This document shows, piece after piece, positions 18,290 through 27,022 of a DNA stretch of 48,922 bases. The notes under the pieces were generated by a model. It saw only the letters and a list, made by a program, of their open reading frames with translations. It did not search any database and had not been told where the DNA came from. Numbering within the stretch: the first letter of the stretch is position 1; each line of letters starts with the position of its first letter. Made by a program: the position numbers and the translations under genes. Source of the DNA: Pseudomonas sp. PA15(2017) (GTDB lineage Bacteria > Pseudomonadota > Gammaproteobacteria > Pseudomonadales > Pseudomonadaceae); the NCBI RefSeq assembly GCF_001945395.1, contig NZ_MSXV01000034.1, positions 1 to 48,922 on the forward strand. Direction: 5' to 3'.

Positions 18290-19795
18290 ATGTGTGGCAT
18301 TGTCGGTATCGTCGGTAAATCGAACGTCAATCAGGCGCTGTATGACGGCCTCACCGTCCTCCAGCACCGCGGCCAGGATGCTGCCGGTATCGTCACCAGC
18401 CATGAAGGGCGCCTGTTCCTGCGCAAGGACAACGGCCTGGTGCGCGATGTGTTCCAGCAGCGCCACATGCAGCGCCTGGTCGGCCACATGGGCATCGGCC
18501 ATGTGCGCTACCCGACCGCCGGCAGCTCCAGTTCGGCTGAGGCTCAGCCGTTCTACGTCAACTCGCCGTACGGCATCACCCTGGCGCACAACGGCAACCT
18601 GACCAACGTCGAGCAGCTGGCCAAGGAGATCTACGAATCGGATCTGCGCCACGTCAACACCAACTCCGACTCCGAAGTGCTGCTCAACGTGTTCGCCCAT
18701 GAGCTGGCCGTGCGTGGCAAGCTCAACCCCAGCGAAGAAGACGTGTTCGCGGCGGTGAAGGACGTGCACAAGCGCTGCCGCGGCGGCTACGCCGTGGTGG
18801 CGATGATCACCGGTTACGGCATCGTCGGCTTCCGCGACCCGAACGGCATCCGTCCGATCGTGTTCGGCCAGCGCCATACCGACGAAGGCGTCGAGTATAT
18901 GATCGCTTCCGAAAGCGTCGCCCTGGACGTGCTCGGCTTCACCCTGATCCGCGACCTGGCGCCGGGCGAAGCGGTGTACATCACCGAAGAAGGCCAGATG
19001 TTCACCCGCCAGTGCGCGCCGAACCCGCAGCTCAAGCCGTGCATCTTCGAGCACGTGTACCTGGCGCGCCCCGACTCGATCATGGACGGCGTGTCGGTCT
19101 ACAAGGCGCGCCTGCGCATGGGTGAGAAGCTCGCCGACAAGATTCGTCGCGAGCGCCCGGATCACGATATCGACGTGGTCATCCCGATTCCCGATACCAG
19201 CCGCACCTCCGCGCTGGAGCTGGCCAACCACCTGGGCGTCAAGTTCCGCGAGGGTTTCGTCAAGAACCGCTACATCGGCCGCACCTTCATCATGCCGGGG
19301 CAGGCGGCGCGCAAGAAGTCGGTGCGCCAGAAGCTCAACGCCATCGAGCTGGAATTCCGCGGCAAGAACGTGATGCTGGTCGACGATTCCATCGTGCGCG
19401 GCACTACCTGCAAGCAGATTATCCAGATGGCCCGCGAAGCCGGCGCCAAGAACGTGTATTTCTGTTCCGCGGCACCGGCCGTCCGCTACCCGAACGTCTA
19501 CGGCATCGACATGCCGAGCCCGCACGAGCTGATCGCCCATGGCCGCACCACCGAACAGGTGGCCGAGCTGATCGGCGCCGACTGGCTGGTCTACCAGGAT
19601 CTCGATGACCTGAAGGAAGCGGTCGGTGGCGGCAAGATCAAGATCGAGCAGTTCGACAGCGCGGTATTCGACGGCGAGTACGTCACCGGCGATGTCGACG
19701 AGGCTTATCTGAATCGCATCGACCTAGCGCGCAACGATGGCAACAAGGCCAAGTCGCAAGCGGTCAGCGAGATCATCGATCTGTACAACAACTGA
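18290..19795 (+). CDS. purF: Amidophosphoribosyltransferase
   Basis: PurF is the first committed enzyme of purine synthesis and transfers glutamine nitrogen to PRPP. The mature N-terminal nucleophile is Cys2 ([12 protein letters not shown]), which fixes the start at ATG 18290 behind AGGGG; a TTG at 18281 is in frame but would bury the Cys. The N-terminal Ntn glutaminase domain (to about 240) is followed by a phosphoribosyltransferase domain with the PRPP loop [13 protein letters not shown]. The 501 residues are typical. A strong hairpin follows the stop. Confidence 0.97.
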   Translation: MCGIVGIVGKSNVNQALYDGLTVLQHRGQDAAGIVTSHEGRLFLRKDNGLVRDVFQQRHMQRLVGHMGIGHVRYPTAGSSSSAEAQPFYVNSPYGITLAHNGNLTNVEQLAKEIYESDLRHVNTNSDSEVLLNVFAHELAVRGKLNPSEEDVFAAVKDVHKRCRGGYAVVAMITGYGIVGFRDPNGIRPIVFGQRHTDEGVEYMIASESVALDVLGFTLIRDLAPGEAVYITEEGQMFTRQCAPNPQLKPCIFEHVYLARPDSIMDGVSVYKARLRMGEKLADKIRRERPDHDIDVVIPIPDTSRTSALELANHLGVKFREGFVKNRYIGRTFIMPGQAARKKSVRQKLNAIELEFRGKNVMLVDDSIVRGTTCKQIIQMAREAGAKNVYFCSAAPAVRYPNVYGIDMPSPHELIAHGRTTEQVAELIGADWLVYQDLDDLKEAVGGGKIKIEQFDSAVFDGEYVTGDVDEAYLNRIDLARNDGNKAKSQAVSEIIDLYNN

Positions 19796-19817
19796 TCGAT
19801 GTTAAATGATGCAACAA

Positions 19818-19844
19818 CCGGGCCCTTTGGGCCCGGCCTGTTTT
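19818..19844 (+). terminator. Terminator after purF
   Basis: A perfect 8-bp GC stem (19818-19825 with 19829-19836, loop TTT) is followed by CCTGTTTT, 22 bases past the purF stop and 18 bases before the metZ start. Confidence 0.75.
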
Positions 19845-19862
19845 CTGGATGAGGAAAAGGAT

Positions 19863-21070
19863 ATGACACAGGATTGGCAAGCCGGTCGGCTCGACAGCGA
19901 TCTCGACGGCGTAGGCTTCGACACCCTGGCGGTCCGTGCCGGCCAGCACCGCACGCCGGAAGGCGAGCATAGCGAAGCGCTGTTTCCGACCTCCAGCTAC
20001 GTGTTTCGTACCGCTGGCGATGCCGCGGCGCGTTTCGCTGGCGAAGTGCCGGGTAACGTCTACTCGCGTTATACCAACCCGACGGTGCGCGCCTTCGAAG
20101 AGCGCATCGCGGCCATGGAGGGCGCCGAGCAGGCGGTCGCTACGGCGTCGGGCATGTCGGCGATCCTGTCCATCGTCATGAGCCTGTGCAGCGCTGGCGA
20201 TCACGTGCTGGTCTCGCGCAGCGTGTTCGGCTCGACCATCAGCCTGTTCGAGAAATACCTCAAGCGCTTTGGCGTGCAGGTCGACTATGTGCCGCTGGCC
20301 GACCTCGAGGGCTGGGCCGCCGCCTTCAAGCCGAACACCAAGCTGCTGTTCGTCGAGTCGCCCTCCAATCCGCTGGCCGAGCTGGTCGACATCGCTGCCC
20401 TGGCGGCCATCGCCCATGAGCGCGGCGCGCTGCTGGCAGTGGACAACTGCTTCTGCACGCCAGCGCTGCAGCAGCCGCTGAAGCTCGGCGCGGACATCGT
20501 CATGCACTCGGCCACCAAGTACATCGATGGCCAGGGCCGCGCGATGGGAGGCGTGGTCGCTGGCAGCGCCAAGCTGATGACCGAAGTAGTGGGCTTCCTG
20601 CGTACCGCTGGGCCGACCCTCAGCCCGTTCAACGCCTGGATTTTCCTCAAAGGCCTGGAGACTCTGCGCATCCGCATGCAGGCGCACTGCAGCACGGCGC
20701 TGGAGCTGGCGCGCTGGCTGGAGCAGCAGCAAGGTATCGAGAAGGTGCACTACGCCGGGCTCACCAGCCATCCGCAACACGAGCTGGCTGCGCGCCAGCA
20801 AAGCGCCTTTGGTGCGGTGGTCAGCTTCGAGGTCAAGGGTGGCAAGGAGGGCGCCTGGCGCTTCATCGATGCCACGCGGGTGATTTCCATCACCACCAAC
20901 CTGGGCGATACCAAGACCACCATCGCCCATCCGGCGACCACCTCCCACGGGCGCCTGTCGCCCCAGGAACGCGAGAATGCCGGGATTCGCGACAGCCTGA
21001 TTCGGGTGGCCGTCGGCCTGGAAGACATAGTCGATCTCAAGGCCGACCTGAGCCGAGGCTTGCAGGCGCT

Positions 21071-21074
<4 letters not shown>
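19863..21074 (+). CDS. metZ: O-succinylhomoserine sulfhydrylase
   Basis: This PLP enzyme makes homocysteine directly from O-succinylhomoserine and sulfide, the usual Pseudomonas route to methionine. The 403-residue Cys/Met-metabolism enzyme has the PLP lysine at about Lys219 in [10 protein letters not shown], the [20 protein letters not shown] phosphate-binding region and a C-terminal [18 protein letters not shown] segment. It starts at ATG 19863 behind AGGAAAAGG; the longer in-frame start at 19806 runs through the purF terminator and is rejected. The stop overlaps the GTG of the next gene, so the SDR is co-translated. Confidence 0.94.
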
Positions 21075-21835
<761 letters not shown>

Positions 21836-21934
21836 GGCGTGATCGGGTGCATCGCCTCTTTTTCGAAAAAAATTCAACGCCGGCCTTGACTTAGGTCGGG
21901 TGCCCGCGTAAATTTCGCGTCCTCGCAAGGCCAA

Positions 21935-22010
21935 GGGTGATTAGCTCAGCCGGGAGAGCATCTGCCTTACAAGCAGAGGGTCGGCGGTTCGATCCCGTCA
22001 TCACCCACCA
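21935..22010 (+). tRNA. tRNA-Val (anticodon UAC)
   Basis: A complete 76-base cloverleaf with encoded CCA. The acceptor pair is GGGTGAT/ATCACCC, the anticodon stem TCTGC/GCAGA flanks loop CTTACAA (anticodon TAC), and the T-loop is TTCGATC. It is the first gene of a small tRNA cluster. Confidence 0.97.
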
Positions 22011-22047
22011 CTTGCCTTGAGAGAATCGGACGCAAGTCCACCGACGC

Positions 22048-22124
22048 GCAGCGGTAGTTCAGTCGGTTAGAATACCGGCCTGTCACGCCGGGGGTCGCGG
22101 GTTCGAGTCCCGTCCGCTGCGCCA
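22048..22124 (+). tRNA. tRNA-Asp (anticodon GUC), copy 1
   Basis: A complete 77-base tRNA with encoded CCA. The acceptor is GCAGCGG/CCGCTGC, the anticodon loop is CTGTCAC (GTC), and the T-arm GCGGG-TTCGAGT-CCCGT is intact. Confidence 0.97.
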
Positions 22125-22221
22125 TATTTTCCATCCCGGATCAAGGTCTGAGATGTGATGCGAAAGCCAAGCCTACGCATCTGACGAAGCACGAGTTCCA
22201 TGGACGCAAGTCCACCGACAC

Positions 22222-22298
22222 GCAGCGGTAGTTCAGTCGGTTAGAATACCGGCCTGTCACGCCGGGGGTCGCGGGTTCGAGTCCCGTCCGCTGCGCCA
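22222..22298 (+). tRNA. tRNA-Asp (anticodon GUC), copy 2
   Basis: Identical over all 77 bases to the copy at 22048-22124. It is the last gene of the tRNA cluster, with a terminator 28 bases downstream. Confidence 0.97.
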
Positions 22299-22325
22299 TA
22301 TCCGCCTGCCTCGAGCAGGTTTCCT

Positions 22326-22355
22326 GAAAAGCGGCCCTTGGGCCGCTTTTCTTGT
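22326..22355 (+). terminator. Terminator of the tRNA cluster
   Basis: A perfect 12-base arm inverted repeat (22326-22337 with 22340-22351) ends in TTTTC followed by TTGTTT. The left arm is A-rich, so it could work in both directions. From here to 22547 I see no gene. Confidence 0.9.
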
Positions 22356-22547
22356 TTCTGCCTCCCGGTTTTCCCGCCTTGTTGCCTGACATATGAGTAC
22401 GCCGGCGTCAGGCTGTAGCGTCAATGGCGCGCCTACGCCCGCTCTCTCGTGTTGATTGTCGTCGGCTTGGATAGCCTTCGGTCAGAATCATCCCATTAGT
22501 TCGAATTCCAACAGGTTGCTGGCTTTACCGCTTCACTAGCGAGTGCT

Positions 22548-22607
22548 ATTTTCGCAAATGAAAATGTCACATAATTGTCACATTCGCTTGTGCAGCTAAA
22601 ACAATAA
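22548..22607 (+). promoter_or_regulatory. glpT control region: palindrome, PHO box, CA motif
   Basis: Three elements are stacked before glpT. First is ATTTTC-N6-GAAAAT (22548-22565), a perfect inverted repeat for an unknown regulator, GlpR being one candidate. Second is TGTCACA-TAAT-TGTCACA (22565-22582): two identical 7-mers with 11-bp period, the PhoB-box pattern, with a TAAAAC -10 candidate about 14 bases further. Third is AACAATAA (22600-22607), fitting the AAnAAYAA Hfq/Crc motif, 13 bases before the start codon. Confidence 0.6.
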
Positions 22608-22620
22608 CTGGAGCCTTTGG

Positions 22621-23967
22621 ATGTTCGCCTTCTTCCGTCCTGCCCCCCATCGGGAACAATTGCCCGATGACCAGATAGACAGTACCTACCGCCGCCTTCG
22701 CTGGCAGATCTTCGCCGGTATCTTCATCGGCTACGCCGGCTACTACCTGCTGCGCAAGAACTTCTCGCTGGCCATGCCCTACCTGATCGAGGAAGAGGGC
22801 TATACCCGCGGCCAGCTTGGCCTGGCGATGTCGGCGATCGCCATTTCCTATGGCTTGTCGAAATTCCTTATGGGGCTGATCTCCGACCGCTCCAACCCGC
22901 GCTATTTCCTACCGTTCGGCCTGATGGTGTCGGCAGGGGTGATGTTCGTTTTCGGTTTCGCGCCCTGGGCGACGTCCAGCGTGACCATCATGTTCATCCT
23001 GCTGTTCATCAACGGCTGGGCCCAGGGCATGGGCTGGCCGCCCAGCGGTCGGACCATGGTGCACTGGTGGTCGCAGAAGGAGCGTGGCGGCGTGGTGTCG
23101 GTGTGGAACGTCGCGCACAACGTGGGCGGTGGCCTGATCGGCCCACTGTTCCTGCTCGGCATGGGCTTGTTCAATGAGTGGCATGCCGCGTTCTACGTAC
23201 CGGCTGCGGTAGCGATGCTGGTCGCCGTCTTCGCCTTCGCGACCATGCGCGATACGCCGCAGTCGGTCGGCCTGCCGCCGATCGAGAAGTACAAGAACGA
23301 CTACCCGGAAGGCTACGACGAAAGCCACGAGAAAGAATTCAGCACCAAGGAAATCTTCGTCAAGTACGTGCTGCGCAACAAGATGCTGTGGTTCATCGCC
23401 CTGGCCAACGTGTTCGTTTACTTGCTGCGCTATGGCGTGCTGGACTGGGCGCCGACCTACCTGAAAGAGGTCAAGCATTTCACCGTCGACAAGACTTCCT
23501 GGGCCTACTTCTTCTATGAGTGGGCAGGCATTCCCGGCACACTGCTGTGCGGCTGGATGTCGGACAAGGTCTTCCGTGGCAACCGCGGCCTGACCGGTGT
23601 GGTGTTCATGGGTCTGGTGACCGTGGCCACCGTGGTGTACTGGCTGAACCCGCCGGGCAATCCATTCGTGGACATGGCTGCACTGGTCGCCATCGGCTTC
23701 CTGATCTATGGCCCGGTGATGTTGATCGGCCTGCACGCGCTGGAGCTGGCGCCGAAGAAGGCGGCCGGTACGGCTGCCGGCTTTACCGGTCTGTTTGGCT
23801 ACCTGGGCGGCTCGGTCGCAGCGAGTGCGGCAATGGGCTACACGGTCGACCACTTCGGCTGGGACGGCGGTTTTGTGCTGCTGATCGGCGCGTGCCTGTT
23901 GGCCATCGTGTTCCTGATCCCGACCCTGTGGCACAAGAAGGCGCCGAGCGAAGAACGCGCGTCCTGA
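22621..23967 (+). CDS. glpT: Glycerol-3-phosphate transporter GlpT
   Basis: An inner-membrane organophosphate:phosphate antiporter of the major facilitator superfamily that imports sn-glycerol-3-phosphate and, in known homologues, fosfomycin. The 448 residues with about 12 helices align closely with E. coli GlpT. The substrate-binding arginines are present (Arg45 in YYLLRKNFS, Arg270 in VYLLRYG, equivalent to E. coli Arg269), as are the central His166 in [10 protein letters not shown] and the DRSNPR loop. The ATG at 22621 follows CTGGAGCC. It is monocistronic and stands alone without other glp genes. The PHO-box candidate upstream suggests that phosphate limitation induces it. Confidence 0.96.
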   Translation: MFAFFRPAPHREQLPDDQIDSTYRRLRWQIFAGIFIGYAGYYLLRKNFSLAMPYLIEEEGYTRGQLGLAMSAIAISYGLSKFLMGLISDRSNPRYFLPFGLMVSAGVMFVFGFAPWATSSVTIMFILLFINGWAQGMGWPPSGRTMVHWWSQKERGGVVSVWNVAHNVGGGLIGPLFLLGMGLFNEWHAAFYVPAAVAMLVAVFAFATMRDTPQSVGLPPIEKYKNDYPEGYDESHEKEFSTKEIFVKYVLRNKMLWFIALANVFVYLLRYGVLDWAPTYLKEVKHFTVDKTSWAYFFYEWAGIPGTLLCGWMSDKVFRGNRGLTGVVFMGLVTVATVVYWLNPPGNPFVDMAALVAIGFLIYGPVMLIGLHALELAPKKAAGTAAGFTGLFGYLGGSVAASAAMGYTVDHFGWDGGFVLLIGACLLAIVFLIPTLWHKKAPSEERAS

Positions 23968-24094
23968 TCGCACGACCGAGCGCGTGGCACCTGCCGCGCG
24001 TTCGGCTCGTTCCGGTTACCTTCGTTTTGCGATCCACGTCGAGGTGCAATACCCGGCAGCCATCCTTTCTCGAAGCCGACTCGCGCATTCACCG

Positions 24095-24121
24095 ACTGCC
24101 CGCCAAGCGTACGTGGGCAGT
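24095..24121. terminator. Hairpin between convergent glpT and AraC genes
   Basis: A perfect 7-bp stem ACTGCCC/GGGCAGT (24095-24101 with 24115-24121) sits right behind the AraC stop. There is no T-run on either strand, so terminator activity is weakly supported. Confidence 0.35.
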
Positions 24122-24122
24122 C

Positions 24123-25124
24123 TCAGCACACACTCTCATGATGGCGATACTGGCTCGGCGGCATGCCGAACCAGCGCATGCTCGCCTTGTGAAAACTGCT
24201 CGGGTCGCGAAAGCCCAGAGTGGCCGAGATGTACTTGAGGCTGCGGGTGGAGTTGCGTAGCAGGTTGTGCGCCAGCTTCAGGCGTGATTCTTCCTGCAGC
24301 TGGATGAAGCTGACCGCCTCACGCTCCAGGGCCTTTTGCAGGCCACGCTTGCTGAGTAGCAGGCTGTCAGCGACCTCGCTCAAGTCCAGGTTGATACCCA
24401 AGGTAAGCTGTTTCGAAAGCAGGCGTTCCACTCGCGCGGCCACCGAGCCGTTGACCAGATCGTCGAGGCGCGATTGCACGTACTCCTGATGCATGACGTG
24501 CAACGCCGTATCGGCCGTCGGCAGAGCGATGGCGGCATCGCGGGCCCTGAAGATCAAGCTGTTGTGCGGCGCTGAAAAGCGCAGGTTGTCGCCGAACAGC
24601 TGGCGCAGGCCACTGGTGTCCACGGGTTGCGCATAGGTGAACTCGGCGCCCAGCGGCTTGGGGCGTTGATGAGGCGTCAGCCAGTGGACGACGCCGAGCG
24701 TCAGCGCGGCGCCGGCATCGATGAACGCCCGCGGTGCCGCTACGGGGGAGGTGGCGGCTTCCAGGCCGATCAGCTTCAGAGTGTCATGGCGTTGTTCGAG
24801 CAGGTAGTGCGAGCCGTTGGTGACCAGTGGGTGGTAATCGACCATCAGCTTCAGCGCGGCGCCCAGGGTCGGGCTGGACATCATCGGGTAGCACTGAGCG
24901 CCCAGGGCACTGGGGTGAGCGTGGCCATAGGTGCCGAGGCCGATATCCGGATTGGCGGTCTGCTCGCTGGCCTGGCTGAACAGGCTGTATACCTGGGCCA
25001 GGGTAATCGGTGCGCCGCTGCCCAGGGCCAGCAGCGATCGCTGATCGAGTTTCCTCGGATCTACCCCTTGTTCGAGAAAGGCCTTGGCCATCACCTGGAA
25101 GCAACTGCTTGTCACTGTATACAT
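24123..25124 (-). CDS. AraC-family transcriptional regulator
   Basis: A 333-residue regulator. The N-terminal two thirds resembles the arabinose-binding-like (dimerisation/effector) domain of the OruR/ArgR-type AraC subgroup. The C-terminal AraC DNA-binding domain (about 235-330) has two helix-turn-helix motifs, the second ending in LGFRDPSSFHKASMRWFGMP. The start is uncertain: I use ATG 25124 (MYTVTSSCFQVMAKAFLEQG), which gives normal family length, rather than GTG 25202. No partner operon is obvious; glpT converges on it and the EAL gene diverges. Target and ligand are unknown. Confidence 0.85.
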   Translation of the reverse strand: MYTVTSSCFQVMAKAFLEQGVDPRKLDQRSLLALGSGAPITLAQVYSLFSQASEQTANPDIGLGTYGHAHPSALGAQCYPMMSSPTLGAALKLMVDYHPLVTNGSHYLLEQRHDTLKLIGLEAATSPVAAPRAFIDAGAALTLGVVHWLTPHQRPKPLGAEFTYAQPVDTSGLRQLFGDNLRFSAPHNSLIFRARDAAIALPTADTALHVMHQEYVQSRLDDLVNGSVAARVERLLSKQLTLGINLDLSEVADSLLLSKRGLQKALEREAVSFIQLQEESRLKLAHNLLRNSTRSLKYISATLGFRDPSSFHKASMRWFGMPPSQYRHHESVC

Positions 25125-25469
25125 TGCGAGTCCCGGAGCGCCACTGGCGGTGAGATGAGCAGGAAATGCATGTGAGGACAACAGGCGGGTGCTCGGGAAC
25201 ACTGGTCGATGTGCCTATGCGCTGGGAACATTAGCGGCCTGTCCATGGTGCATCACAGCCTGGTCAGGCCGCGAAGGGCCGCTCAGCACCCTCACGCTCC
25301 TCTCCCGGACCACAAAACCAATAGTCGCCTCGTGAATCGTTGCACAGCTGTCCATGCGGCAGGGCGGCGGCCGTGCGCCTGGATATCGGTGTAGGGTGCG
25401 ATCTTATCGAATAGTGGCCAATAACTGCCATAAGCAACGTTTGCGAAATGGCTGTCATGCTGATCAGTT
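25125..25469. other. Divergent intergenic region, AraC gene / EAL gene
   Basis: 345 bases without a credible gene. The one element I can point to is TGGC-N8-GCCA (25415-25430), a 4-bp inverted repeat 40 bases before the EAL gene that could be a regulator half-site pair. Short GC inverted repeats occur near 25250-25290. Promoters for both flanking genes must lie here but no convincing -35/-10 pair stands out. Confidence 0.4.
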
Positions 25470-26300
25470 ATGGAAAACCCTGTAATGCCCTCCATGTTTG
25501 CCGCGCGCCCAACGATCAGCCTGGACGCCATTTCCGAAGCCACCGGGTCATCCGATGAAGCACGGTTGCGTCATTTCTACGAGCAGTTGCACGGTGGCCG
25601 TTTTCATCTGGCCTTCCAGCCAGTCAAGGCAGCGGCCGATACCGAGCGTACGCTGTATCAGGAAGGCCTGTTACGCAGTGACGGCGAGCCCCTGGGCTTC
25701 AACCCATTCGCGGTGCTGGAACGCCAGCAGTCGATGCGCCGACTCGACCGCTGCGTCGTCGACGCCATCATCGATCTGCTGCTGCGTCACCCGATGCTGA
25801 CCCTGGGGTGCAACGTTTCCGCCCAGAGCGCCAGGCTCGACTATCACTGGGAGCAGGTGCTGCAGCGCCTGGCCGACAGCGAGATCGCCTCGCGCCTGGT
25901 GATCGAGATTACCGAAAGCTCGGCGCCGATCAGTCACGATCAGGCCGTCGAGTTCGTTCACCAACTGCGCAGCACCGGCTGCCATGTAGCCATCGACGAC
26001 TTCGGATCGGGCTTCGGGACCCTGGCTTTCATTCAACAGGCCCAGCCCGACATCATCAAGATCGACCAGGGCTACGTGCAACGCGCGCGGCGCTCCTCGC
26101 TACATGCCAGGACGCTCAGGCACCTGGTGGGGCTGTGCAAGACCCTGGCCCCGCATGTGGTGGTCGAGGGTATCGAGACCGCCGACGACCTGGCGACCAG
26201 CCGTGAATGTGAAGCCCAGTGGGTGCAGGGCTTCCTGTTCGCCCGGGCGCAAAAGCTGATCGATGGCCTCGATGCGCCTTGCGTGCTGAAAGTCGAGTGA
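25470..26300 (+). CDS. Stand-alone EAL-domain c-di-GMP phosphodiesterase
   Basis: A 276-residue cytosolic protein that is essentially one EAL domain (about residues 40-270) with a short N-terminal tail and no sensor domain. The name motif reads EGL (QEGLLR, Glu65-Leu67) rather than EAL. The other catalytic positions are kept: Asn115 (CNVSAQS), Glu146/Glu149 (EITES), Asp176-Asp177 (IDDFGSGFG), Lys197 (KID), Glu233 (VEGIET) and Gln253 (QGFLFAR). It is therefore probably an active c-di-GMP hydrolase. ATG 25470 is used; ATG 25485 has a slightly better upstream GGAAAA and is an alternative. It diverges from the AraC gene, which may control it. Confidence 0.87.
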   Translation: MENPVMPSMFAARPTISLDAISEATGSSDEARLRHFYEQLHGGRFHLAFQPVKAAADTERTLYQEGLLRSDGEPLGFNPFAVLERQQSMRRLDRCVVDAIIDLLLRHPMLTLGCNVSAQSARLDYHWEQVLQRLADSEIASRLVIEITESSAPISHDQAVEFVHQLRSTGCHVAIDDFGSGFGTLAFIQQAQPDIIKIDQGYVQRARRSSLHARTLRHLVGLCKTLAPHVVVEGIETADDLATSRECEAQWVQGFLFARAQKLIDGLDAPCVLKVE

Positions 26301-26352
26301 GGCCGCTCATTCACTGTTCCAAACAGTGGTTCAGTATGGAAATGATCCAGGC

Positions 26353-26960
26353 ATGAAAATCCTGCATGTGGACTCGAGCATCTCGGGCGAACGTTCGTTG
26401 AGCAAGGAGTTGTCTGCCATCGCAGTCACCCATCTGCGTGCCATTTACCCGGACGCCGAGGTGCTCTACCGGGATCTGGTAGACCCCCCATCAAGCACAT
26501 GACCGGCCCGATCTTCGCGGGCTTCGACGGTCGTTGGGCTGGTGAATTCGACGCCCCCACGCAACAGGAGCATCGGCTGTCCGAGCAGTTGGTCAGCGAG
26601 TTTCTGGCCAGCACAATCCTGGTGATCGGCGCACCGATGTACAACTTCTCCATCTCGACCCAACTCAAGGCCTGGCTCGATCGTATCGCCCAGCAGGGCC
26701 TCACGTTCAATTACACCGAGCGCGGTACGGTCGGCCTGGCGAGCGGCAAGTGCGTGATCGTGGTGTCGGCCTGTGGCGGCTTCTACTCCCACGGCTCGAT
26801 GATGCCGATGGATTTTCAGGAGCCGTACCTGCGCGGCTTCTTCAAATTCCTGGGCATCACCGATCTCCGTTTCGTGCGGGCCGAAGGGGCGCTCAAGGGC
26901 GAACTGGAGCGCAGTGAAGGCATCAGGGTCGCCAAAGCTGCCTTGTCGCGTGTCTACTGA
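26353..26960 (+). pseudogene. FMN-dependent NADH-azoreductase, frameshifted
   Basis: Two frames together encode a full-length azoreductase of about 200 residues. The N-terminal part (from ATG 26353, MKILHVDSSISGERSLSKEL) ends at an early TGA at 26500-26502. The rest continues in another frame (MTGPIFAGFDG onward, 26499-26960) with the flavodoxin-fold motif GAPMYNFSISTQLKAWLDR. The frame breaks in a run of six C (26484-26489); a seventh C would restore YRDLVDPPIKHMTGP. As written only the truncated 49-residue N-terminal piece, or an internal start at ATG 26499, could be made. It may be a genuine recent pseudogene or a homopolymer error. Intact, it would reduce azo and quinone compounds with NADH. 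Confidence 0.85.
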
Positions 26961-27022
26961 TCAGCCAGATGCTGTTGGCCACCAGCTCCAGTTACCGTCG
27001 CCTGCGTGGCAGCTCACCGACA

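Larger units (their letters stand above)
22028..22301 (+). repeat. 100-bp direct duplication carrying tRNA-Asp
   Basis: Positions 22028-22127 recur at 22202-22301 (period 174) with one mismatch (G at 22046, A at 22220). Each copy contains a 5' flank GGACGCAAGTCCACCGAC, the whole tRNA-Asp gene and a few 3' bases, so flank and gene were duplicated together. Confidence 0.9.

Noticed and set aside
22141..22392. Minus-strand frame of 83 residues containing RTGLEPATPGVTGRYSNRLN
   Set aside because: It is the antisense of the second tRNA-Asp gene and the terminator. This phrase is a well-known artefact of translating tRNA genes.
26499..26960. Second half of the azoreductase as an independent gene from ATG 26499
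   Set aside because: It lacks the flavin-binding N-terminal strand, which is encoded immediately upstream in another frame; one broken gene explains both.
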